61,792 nt of DNA, from NCBI GenBank assembly GCA_900315435.1, contig OMYY01000014.1:1-61792 (forward strand). The letters are read 5' to 3'. Below the pieces are notes generated by a model. It was given only the letters and a program-made list of their open reading frames with translations, made no database searches and had not been told where the DNA came from. The DNA comes from an uncultured Spirochaetaceae bacterium (GTDB lineage Bacteria; Spirochaetota; Spirochaetia; Sphaerochaetales; Sphaerochaetaceae). Position numbers and translations under genes: made by a program. Below are positions 51,226-58,643 of the stretch, piece after piece (position 1 is the first letter of the stretch; the number at the start of each line of letters is the position of its first letter).

Positions 51226-52224
51226 ATGGCAGATCAAATTGTGCAATTGGTTACGGCATTACGGATGATTGGACGACCGGATGGGGCGACGCTCCGTCAA
51301 CTCGAGTCGGAGCTGATGATCAGCGAGCGCACCGCCTACCGCCTGCTTGGCAAGCTCCAGGAGTCGGGGTATCCGCTGTACGATGACCAGAACGGACACG
51401 AAAAGATCTGGCACATGAACTGGGGTGACGGGCGGGGATGGAGCATGCCGGTCCCGAACACCTCGCTCAATCAGGAGGAACAGGCGGTCCTTGGCATCCT
51501 GCTCAGCCATATCGCAACGGTGCCCTCCTTGTCAGGCTGGTCCCAGTCTCTACTCAGGAAGTTGCAATACCTTGGCGCCTACGGCGGGGCGTTCTGGGGT
51601 TCGAAAGGGCCGACAATCCAGTTCAGTCAGAGCGATTTGTCCAAGATCTCTCAGCCGGACGAGGCCGAGCATATGGCCGTCCTGCTGAGGACGATCGCCA
51701 GCCATCATACCTGCACGGTCACCTACAAGGCGCCGTTCCAGACGGAGACGAAAACCTATGCGATCTACCCGCTGTGCTGTTTCACGGCATCGGGCGGCTT
51801 GTACGTGTACTGCGTGACCGTCAACAAGGGACAGGAGCGGCTGATCATGCTGGCGCTGGAGCGGATCCATGCGCTTGGCGATGACGGGAAGGCGCAGTTC
51901 ACCCCCTCTGAGTCCTATGACATCAAATCCCTTCTGGATGACCCGTTCGGCATCATGCTCGAGAAGGAGTGGATCGAGACGGATGTGGTCTTGGATTCCA
52001 GACAGGGCTGGTACGAGACCCAGAAGCAGTGGCCGAACCAGTTCGTCACCTTCGGAGAGAACGAGGATGGATCGTGGTGTTTCCATATCCGCACCCGCGG
52101 CGCCTATGCTCTGGTCATCTGGCTGCTCTCCTGTGCGGGTCATGTACGTTCCATTTCCAACGCAAAAATCAAGTCCGACTATCAGGAAACCCTGAAAAAA
52201 GAACTCTCCTTGCTTCAATCCTGA
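51226..52224 (+). CDS. WYL-domain transcriptional regulator
   Basis: This 332-residue protein has an N-terminal helix-turn-helix (GATLRQLESELMISERTAYRLLGKLQ) and a WYL-type ligand domain in the middle (VTYKAPFQTETKTYAIYPLCCFTASGGLYVYCVTV), followed by a WCX-like C-terminal extension. The exact Trp-Tyr-Leu triplet is changed to LYVYC. WYL regulators often sit by DNA-damage or defence genes and can sense nucleic-acid fragments. It lies directly upstream of addB, transcribed in the same direction, with AAGAGG before its ATG. Confidence 0.85.
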   Translation: MADQIVQLVTALRMIGRPDGATLRQLESELMISERTAYRLLGKLQESGYPLYDDQNGHEKIWHMNWGDGRGWSMPVPNTSLNQEEQAVLGILLSHIATVPSLSGWSQSLLRKLQYLGAYGGAFWGSKGPTIQFSQSDLSKISQPDEAEHMAVLLRTIASHHTCTVTYKAPFQTETKTYAIYPLCCFTASGGLYVYCVTVNKGQERLIMLALERIHALGDDGKAQFTPSESYDIKSLLDDPFGIMLEKEWIETDVVLDSRQGWYETQKQWPNQFVTFGENEDGSWCFHIRTRGAYALVIWLLSCAGHVRSISNAKIKSDYQETLKKELSLLQS

Positions 52225-52252
52225 CGCAATCTGTCAGTCTTAATGGTATCAT
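52221..52252 (+). promoter_or_regulatory. addB promoter with inverted repeat
   Basis: An extended -10 TGGTATCAT (52244-52252) lies 19 bases before addB. CTGAC (52221-52225) and GTCAG (52233-52237) form a 5-bp inverted repeat just upstream, a possible operator for the WYL protein. No clear -35. Confidence 0.4.
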
Positions 52253-52270
52253 GGACCCAAGAGGTTCTGG

Positions 52271-54970
52271 ATGGGTGTCAAAGAAGACTATGTGTTCAGT
52301 CAGATGGAGAGTGGCGATATCTGCGTTTTCCCAAGCGAGGTTTCCGCTCGTGGATGGCTGATTAGCTACGCCCGGAAGCGTGGTGCTGTGTTTGCCGGGC
52401 AAGCAATCAGTTACGATGATTTCTGCAGGTTGTTCGTCCAAGAGCGGGGGCGGACCAAGGCGAGCAGCATGACCCGCTACCTGTTCCTTTCCGAAGCAAT
52501 CCGTACAACGTCAGTCTCGCTTCCGTATTTTGTACCCAGTCCCAATGAAGTCTCCGACCGTATGATCCGCTACCTTGCGTCACTCTTGCCCCAACTCGTA
52601 TGGTTCCATGACAAGGCACTGACGCAGATGCCTGCAGACTTGCGTTCCATGGCGCATGATTACGAGACTTTATACCAGGCGTACAAGAATTTCCTGGAGA
52701 GCCATGATGTATATGAACCGGCCTATGAACGCCCTTCCGTTTCGGATGACCACGGCGCCTACCGAGTGCTTTTCCCTGGCTGCGAGCCCGGTTTGGAACG
52801 ATTGTTGGAGCAGTTGGGCAACCCAAGCTGGATCAAGCTGGTTCCCGCTGACGAGTTGGAACCGTCTCGAAGGCCGCTTCTGCATTGTTATCAGAACCAT
52901 GTCATCGAGGTACGCAGCACGTTGAAGAGCATCCACAAATTGCTTGCGGAAGGAGTACCTGCAAGGTCGATCCTGATTTCCACGGCACGGCCTGAGATGA
53001 TGATTCCGTTCCTAGAGACCGAGGCGGTGCGCTATGATGTGCCGCTGGTGACCCACATGAGTCAGAGCCCGCTATCGGCGCCGGCCGGCAGGATTTTCCA
53101 GATGATCCTACACTGTTATCAGAACCAGATGGCATATGGAGACGTGGAAGCATTGCTCCTCGACCCTGGGATCCCGTATGATCCGGAAAAACGGAAACTC
53201 AGCGAACAACTGATGCAGTTCGCCGTCAACCAAGCCATTGACCAGGGAAACTTTCAGGTACCGTGCGATGACTTATGGGAACGCCAGTTGAGGCCTGCCC
53301 TGATACGGAAGAACCATTGCGACGAAAATCTGGGCGAATATTACCGTACTCTGAAGCGGATGGTGGCAGCAATGGCAGGGGCGAACAATGCTGACGAGTT
53401 CCTGGTTGCCTTCCATGCGTATCAGACCTATTTCCTTATTCCTGGGGGGTGGGCCGGACAGCCTGACGAGGAACTTGCCTCATTTTGTATCGACCAAGTG
53501 GAGTCGCTTCAAAAGGAACTTGATGTAGTGGGAGTGGATAGCCACGATTCTTTCTTGACTCTACTGGTAGATAGCCTGCAGCAAAAGCCCTATACGTGGC
53601 AGAAGCCTGATGCAAAGGGCGTTGGGGTCTACCGCTGGACGGATAGTGCCGCATTGGACGTCCCCTATCATTTCTTCCTTGCCATGGACTGGGATGGCAC
53701 CCAGCGGCTTGACCGGCCGCTTGCCTGTCTGCCGGAAATCGTCCCGGCTGACACACGACAGGAAAAGGATATGACCGACGCATACCTGTCCATGACTGCA
53801 GGTGAAGGATCCATCGTCTCGTATCACACCACCGACTATAGCGGCCAATGCATGGCTCCCGCCTGGTTCGACAAGGCCGAAGCTGTCCCTGCAGGATACG
53901 ATTGCCTTGGCAACAGGATTCCCGACCCATGGCTTGGAGAGTCGCTATTGTGGAAAGACGGCACTTCGACTGGAAAAGCTACAGCCCTGCAATGCGAGGC
54001 CTTGGAAAAGGCCAAGATCGCAGGATTGCTGAGTCCATTCAAGGCACCGGACGAGGTGCGGGTGATGGCAGTCGACATAAAGAAAAGCAAACAAGTCAGC
54101 TCGAGTTCTCTTGACAACTATTGCAAGTGTCCTTTCTTGTTCGCCTCCCAGAAGCTGTTGGAGGAGCGGGATCGGGAATATGATATTTCGATGGTCGATC
54201 CGCGTGTCATCGGCGATATCCTTCATGCGAGTTACGAGCAATTCTATCGGGAATTGAAAACGCCGTTTTTGACGACAGAGGATGCCATGGAGGGGTACCG
54301 GAGGGACCTAGAGACTTGTTTCGAACATGCGCTTACTTTCTATCTTGGTGGTGCGAATCCCAGCATCCTCGACTGGGTGCGCTTCTTCTACAAGCCGCTT
54401 TGTCTGAAACAACTGGAGAAGGAACGTGAGCAGTTTCCTTCCGCAGTGACTCTGGCGACCGAAGAAAGCTGGGGGTCGGGAGACTCCGATCGTCATCCTC
54501 CTGTTGCCTGCGAGGTAGGTGGTAGCACCTTCTTCCTTGTCGGAAAAATCGACAGGGTATTGAGAACCGCAGACCAGCAACTTGCCATCGTCGACTATAA
54601 GAAGGGAGACCAATATCTTCATACAGGGAATCTTTACAGGGGATTCGACAAGCTTTCTGAAGACGAGAAGGAGCAGGTAAGGGAAGGGCTATACAGTTCC
54701 ACCCAGTTGCCGATTTATGCGCAACTTGTGGGAGGTGCGGCCGTTGCTTGCTATTACAGCGTCCAAGATGAGAAATATGTGATTGTCTGGAGCCCTGATG
54801 CTCCGGAAACCAACGGCATGGAAGAAACCGGGAGGAAGGTTTTGTTCCAGCGACTTGCGTTGCTTGCATCCGATTTGCAGTCCGGGAAGTGGCGCTTTGC
54901 CGAAGATTCGGAATCGTGTGCTGATTGCGCATGGAGATCTGTGTGCCGCAGGAGGTACTCGACACTATGA
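52271..54970 (+). CDS. addB: AddB-like Fe-S nuclease subunit
   Basis: This 899-residue protein is a probable second subunit of an AddAB-type helicase-nuclease for double-strand break repair. The N-terminal two thirds resemble a UvrD-like fold without Walker A, as in AddB/RexB. The C-terminal PD-(D/E)XK nuclease has GKIDR (Asp761) and IVDYKKG (Asp775, Lys777). Cys618 or Cys620 with the tail CADCAWRSVC (Cys883, 886, 892) matches the 4Fe-4S staple of AddB. AGAGG precedes the ATG. It is coupled to addA. Confidence 0.85.
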   Translation: MGVKEDYVFSQMESGDICVFPSEVSARGWLISYARKRGAVFAGQAISYDDFCRLFVQERGRTKASSMTRYLFLSEAIRTTSVSLPYFVPSPNEVSDRMIRYLASLLPQLVWFHDKALTQMPADLRSMAHDYETLYQAYKNFLESHDVYEPAYERPSVSDDHGAYRVLFPGCEPGLERLLEQLGNPSWIKLVPADELEPSRRPLLHCYQNHVIEVRSTLKSIHKLLAEGVPARSILISTARPEMMIPFLETEAVRYDVPLVTHMSQSPLSAPAGRIFQMILHCYQNQMAYGDVEALLLDPGIPYDPEKRKLSEQLMQFAVNQAIDQGNFQVPCDDLWERQLRPALIRKNHCDENLGEYYRTLKRMVAAMAGANNADEFLVAFHAYQTYFLIPGGWAGQPDEELASFCIDQVESLQKELDVVGVDSHDSFLTLLVDSLQQKPYTWQKPDAKGVGVYRWTDSAALDVPYHFFLAMDWDGTQRLDRPLACLPEIVPADTRQEKDMTDAYLSMTAGEGSIVSYHTTDYSGQCMAPAWFDKAEAVPAGYDCLGNRIPDPWLGESLLWKDGTSTGKATALQCEALEKAKIAGLLSPFKAPDEVRVMAVDIKKSKQVSSSSLDNYCKCPFLFASQKLLEERDREYDISMVDPRVIGDILHASYEQFYRELKTPFLTTEDAMEGYRRDLETCFEHALTFYLGGANPSILDWVRFFYKPLCLKQLEKEREQFPSAVTLATEESWGSGDSDRHPPVACEVGGSTFFLVGKIDRVLRTADQQLAIVDYKKGDQYLHTGNLYRGFDKLSEDEKEQVREGLYSSTQLPIYAQLVGGAAVACYYSVQDEKYVIVWSPDAPETNGMEETGRKVLFQRLALLASDLQSGKWRFAEDSESCADCAWRSVCRRRYSTL

Positions 54971-57900
54971 TGGACAAAATGGACCAGGTGATGGCTTTCT
55001 TGAGCCGGAACCAACTTGATGCAGACCAGAAAAGGGCGATGGATTCCAATGGCAACACGGTTGTCGGTGCCGGAGCCGGATCCGGCAAGACCACGGTACT
55101 TTCTTATCGGTTTGTCCGTCTGCTTTTGGAGAATCCGGAACTCCATGCCGACAACATTCTTGCCTTGACTTTCACCAACAAGGCGGCAAAGGAGATGAAG
55201 GCGAGAATCGCCAACCATATCAGACGGCTTTCCGAAGCTGACGGAATCCTCTCTGAGGAAACCCGGAAACATTTCCTTCAGGAATGGACCAATTTCTTTC
55301 CTCGGAGCCAGATCTGCACGCTGGACAGTTTCTGCTCCAGCATCGTGCGCATTGATTGCCTGCAATACGGCCTGACCAGTGATTTCGTGGTTGACGAGGA
55401 GAAGTGCCGTGCCCAGTTCCGCGCGATCGCGCGGAAGCTCCTCTGGTACGACAAAGGAGACGGAAGGAATCTTTTGGTTTCGTTGAACAAGCCGGATGTC
55501 CTGCTGGAGAAGCTGGCGGAAATGGCGATGGAGGAGTTCTGGCTTCCCGGTACTTTGAATGCCACCCAATATGTCCAGTGGTTCTTTGATGCAGTGGAAT
55601 CCCAAAAAAAGCAGCTGAAAGGAAGGCTGGAGACAATGTTTTCCATGCTGTATGCGGCTGAACCGGGAAGTGGTGATACGCAGCAGGTATTTCGCGCCTT
55701 GGTCAAGAAAGCCTGGGAGCGCTATATGGCGGATCATGATTTCGACGCAATGATGGATGCGGGTCTGCTTGCTTCTTTCAAGGCAATTCGCGGCAAAAAA
55801 GGTGGACTTGTCGAGGTGCGGGCAAAGATCAAGGATGATTTTGTCGCTTTCTTTTCCGCTTACAACGCCCTCAATACGATTTTCCTGCACCAAGGCCAAA
55901 TCGCTGCGGTAGCAGGATTCTTTGCCCAGTACCATGACTTGTGCCAGGCTTTCAAAACGAGGCAAGGCATACTTTGTTATAACGACCTGATCCATCTTGC
56001 CATCGACATTCTCAAAAAAAATGTCGGAGTACGACGGTATTTCGCCAAGAAATACCGGTATATCATGGTGGACGAGTTCCAGGACAACAACGACCTGCAG
56101 AAACAGCTGGTCTATCTGTTGGCTGCAAAAGATTCCTATGAGGGGCATGATGTGCCTCCTGCTGAGATGCTTGACGAGAAGCTGTTTTTCGTAGGGGATG
56201 AAAAACAGTCCATTTATCGTTTCCGGGGAGCAGATGTCAGTGTTTTCAAGCAACTTGGGGCCGAACTGGCAAAACGGGATGGTACCTTTGTCGAGATGGC
56301 GACCAATTATCGAAGCGAGGGCTTCCTGATCGATACCTTCACTACAATGTTCACCAAGATCATGGAAAACCCGACCGAGGCCTACGAGGCGGTTTTCACA
56401 CCGCTTGGCAGTGTAAACGACCATCCCGAACATGCCACAATCACCATCATGCTTGGCAGAGAGAACGAGAATGAGGATTCCGACGAGGATGACCTTGCCC
56501 ATCGGAAAGCCTGGGAGGCAAAGGCTGTCGCCTGCAAGATTGACGAGATGCTCCACGGGGACGATTACCTGGTCAGCGACCGGAAAGGATCTTTCCGAAG
56601 GCCGAGGCCGAACGATATCGCCATCCTCATGCATACTTCGGGTGCCCAGATGCTGTATGAGAAGGCTCTGCGGTCCAAAGGGATTCCCTATGAGATCTCC
56701 CAAATCAGCCGCAGCCTTCCATTGGAGTCGGTGGCCAACGATATCTATTCGGTCCTGCAGTTGTTGGTCTATCCTTCAGACAAAATCGCGTACCATGCGG
56801 TGCTTCGTTCTCCTTTCTGCAGACTGAAGGACGAGGAGGTGGAACAAGTGTTGCGGAATCCCGCTGTCTTTTCCCCCGAGGCGTGCGACAGTCCTCTCTA
56901 CTTGCAAGCGTGCAGCTTTTTCCAAGAATTGAAAACACGTGCCACGACCATGGCGATGCCCGACCTACTTGACTATCTCTGGTATGCAACCGGGTATCGG
57001 TTGAGTTTGCTTGCCTATCCTAACTTCCAGGTCTATCTCGACCATTACACCAATCTGAGGCAGTTGGCAGCCGAAGCCGCGGATGCTGGAATGGGAATCC
57101 CGGCTTTTTTGGATACCATCCGGCCGTTGTTGGGTAAATCGAATAAGATCGAGTTGCGTTCTTCCGAAGGAATCCTTGAAGAAAGCCAGCAAGGGGTGAA
57201 GATCATGACCATCCATGCTTCCAAAGGGCTGGAGTTCCCGATTGTCTTTGTGCCTGATCTTTCCTACAAGTTGGACAAACTGAATACCGACAGGGAACAT
57301 CCCTCATTCGTCCATTTGCAGGGAAAGAGTGTCCCGCCGATTGTCGAAGGGAAAACAGATCCCGTCAAGGTTGGTTTCCTGTTGGATGAAAAAGAGAAAA
57401 AACAACAGGTAGCCGAAGCAAAGCGGCTGTATTACGTTGCTGTGACCAGAGCAGAGCAGCATTTGGTTCTTTCGGGCATGTATGAGAAACTAACGAAAAA
57501 CCCGACGGAAGATACAACCTTGTTGGGGATGACGCTTGATGCGCTGGGCATCGACAAGGAACATGTCCTTTCTCTTGAGCGGGAAGAGGTGGATCCTCAT
57601 GGCATCAGGTTGGCAAGGATTTCTCCGATTAGCGAGAGCGAGATGCAGTCCAGGCGGAGTTTCAGCACGGCAGGGAAAGAGATTGTCTCAAGATGGTATC
57701 AAAAGAGCCCGTTTGCTCCAAACCTTGACCCATCCCGTATTTCCGTGACCAGCTATTGTGCCCCTGCGCAGGTTGACGAAACTTTGCAGACTCTGCCAGC
57801 GTCCCCAGCCGATGATATTCTTGGTGATGATTCGGTTCTCATTACGGGATGGGGAACCTATGTCCATGCCCGCACCATGCAGATGATGGGAATCTATGCA

Positions 57901-58326
57901 CTGGACAAGAGCAGGGACGATTTGGCTCAGGATGCCTTTAAAGACAAGTCTCTGAAAAAGCATGTGCTAGATCGATTGATGGATGCAGGTGACCAATTGG
58001 CTGAAAAGTTCCTTGAGAGCGCTTATTACCACAAGGAAATCGAACCCTTCCTCGCGACCACCAAGGCGGAAGTCCACCTGTTCTTCCATCCAGAGGATGC
58101 GGACAACGACGATTTGGTAGTCGAAGGGCAGATAGATGTCCTGATCAAGAAGCCGGACGGGTATGACATCCTGGATTTCAAGACGGACAGAGGAAGGACC
58201 CAAAACGGACACAAACAGCAGGTGACGCTGTACAAGGAGGCATTGAAACAGATCACTCACTGTGACCACATCCGTACAGCCATCGTCTATCTACGTGATC
58301 CGGAACATGTAGTCTACTGGGAATAA
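54967..58326 (+). CDS. addA: AddA-like UvrD-family helicase-nuclease
   Basis: This 1119-residue SF1 helicase has Walker A GAGAGSGKTT at 34-43 (Lys41), Walker B MVDEFQDNN, motif VGDEKQSIYRFRGAD, and late motifs IMTIHASKGLEFPIVFVPD and YVAVTRAEQHLVLSG. A C-terminal PD-(D/E)XK nuclease follows (GQIDVLIKKPDGYDILDFKTD, Asp1070, Lys1072). The ATG at 54967 overlaps the addB stop (ATGA), with AGGAGG upstream; a frame extending to 54925 is possible. AddAB resects DNA ends and loads RecA. Confidence 0.9.
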   Translation: MMDKMDQVMAFLSRNQLDADQKRAMDSNGNTVVGAGAGSGKTTVLSYRFVRLLLENPELHADNILALTFTNKAAKEMKARIANHIRRLSEADGILSEETRKHFLQEWTNFFPRSQICTLDSFCSSIVRIDCLQYGLTSDFVVDEEKCRAQFRAIARKLLWYDKGDGRNLLVSLNKPDVLLEKLAEMAMEEFWLPGTLNATQYVQWFFDAVESQKKQLKGRLETMFSMLYAAEPGSGDTQQVFRALVKKAWERYMADHDFDAMMDAGLLASFKAIRGKKGGLVEVRAKIKDDFVAFFSAYNALNTIFLHQGQIAAVAGFFAQYHDLCQAFKTRQGILCYNDLIHLAIDILKKNVGVRRYFAKKYRYIMVDEFQDNNDLQKQLVYLLAAKDSYEGHDVPPAEMLDEKLFFVGDEKQSIYRFRGADVSVFKQLGAELAKRDGTFVEMATNYRSEGFLIDTFTTMFTKIMENPTEAYEAVFTPLGSVNDHPEHATITIMLGRENENEDSDEDDLAHRKAWEAKAVACKIDEMLHGDDYLVSDRKGSFRRPRPNDIAILMHTSGAQMLYEKALRSKGIPYEISQISRSLPLESVANDIYSVLQLLVYPSDKIAYHAVLRSPFCRLKDEEVEQVLRNPAVFSPEACDSPLYLQACSFFQELKTRATTMAMPDLLDYLWYATGYRLSLLAYPNFQVYLDHYTNLRQLAAEAADAGMGIPAFLDTIRPLLGKSNKIELRSSEGILEESQQGVKIMTIHASKGLEFPIVFVPDLSYKLDKLNTDREHPSFVHLQGKSVPPIVEGKTDPVKVGFLLDEKEKKQQVAEAKRLYYVAVTRAEQHLVLSGMYEKLTKNPTEDTTLLGMTLDALGIDKEHVLSLEREEVDPHGIRLARISPISESEMQSRRSFSTAGKEIVSRWYQKSPFAPNLDPSRISVTSYCAPAQVDETLQTLPASPADDILGDDSVLITGWGTYVHARTMQMMGIYALDKSRDDLAQDAFKDKSLKKHVLDRLMDAGDQLAEKFLESAYYHKEIEPFLATTKAEVHLFFHPEDADNDDLVVEGQIDVLIKKPDGYDILDFKTDRGRTQNGHKQQVTLYKEALKQITHCDHIRTAIVYLRDPEHVVYWE

Positions 58327-58430
58327 CCTTGGAAAATAAATAAATCTTGCACAACCCTGCCGTGTTTTGGCATGGGATTATGTTTAAGAATAGGAGGAAA
58401 AAGACTACCGCAATCTTCTTACTGAAAGAG

Positions 58431-58466
58431 GGTTAAGCGGAATTATAATTTCTACTCTCTGTAGAT
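58431..58466 (+). CRISPR. Solitary type V-A (Cas12a) repeat-like sequence
   Basis: The 36 bases from GGTTAAGCGG to GTAGAT have the length of a type V-A repeat, and the last 20 (58447-58466) match the conserved Cas12a handle, AATTTCTAC-loop-GTAGAT. The stem TCTAC (58451-58455) / GTAGA (58461-58465) encloses a TCTCT loop, a length found in natural handles. The 5' half is AT-rich and less conserved, also as expected. There is no spacer-repeat series and no cas gene in the window, so I call it a solitary repeat, not an array. Confidence 0.65.
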
Positions 58467-58467
58467 T

Positions 58468-58479
58468 ACTGTTGTAGAT
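58468..58479 (+). repeat. Second half-handle, ACTGTTGTAGAT
   Basis: Two bases after the first handle, ACTGTTGTAGAT is identical to the 3' 12 bases of the Francisella novicida Cas12a repeat (loop TGTT). It can form a 4-bp stem (TTAC/GTAG, one wobble). It may be a degenerate second repeat with the spacer deleted. Confidence 0.55.
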
Positions 58480-58494
58480 ATGATGTTCTATCAT

Positions 58495-58503
58495 TGGTAT
58501 TAT
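58495..58503 (+). promoter_or_regulatory. Possible hsdM promoter (extended -10)
   Basis: TGGTATTAT (58495-58503) is an extended -10 about 140 bases before hsdM. If used, the repeat-like hairpins lie just upstream, as an operator would. Alternatives are weak. Confidence 0.35.
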
Positions 58504-58643
58504 TGACTGAATACATGCTTTTTTCGCATTTGAGAGAAGCGGTTGGATCGGAGTGCAATGCCGACACATTCCCCACAATACGTGAAAGAGTATGCAAACC
58601 TATGCGGGGAAGACACTGTGAACAAACAAAGAGGAAATAGAAA

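Larger units (their letters stand above)
58327..58643. other. Intergenic region with Cas12a-type repeat
   Basis: This 317-bp, AT-rich gap between addA and hsdM holds a type V-A-like repeat (58431-58466), a half-handle (58468-58479), a small hairpin ATGAT/ATCAT (58480-58494), and promoter-like sites: TATAAT at 58444-58449 and the extended -10 TGGTATTAT at 58495-58503. CCCCACAATA (58571-58580) and TATGCGGGG (58601-58609) form a weak imperfect stem. No credible reading frame fills it. Confidence 0.6.

Noticed and set aside
54754-56703. 649-codon minus-strand frame opposite addB/addA
   Set aside because: The helicase motifs on the plus strand are unambiguous; this frame is a by-product.
58431-58494. 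A genuine multi-repeat CRISPR array
   Set aside because: Only one full repeat and one half-repeat are visible, with no regular spacing of spacers. I keep it as a solitary repeat.
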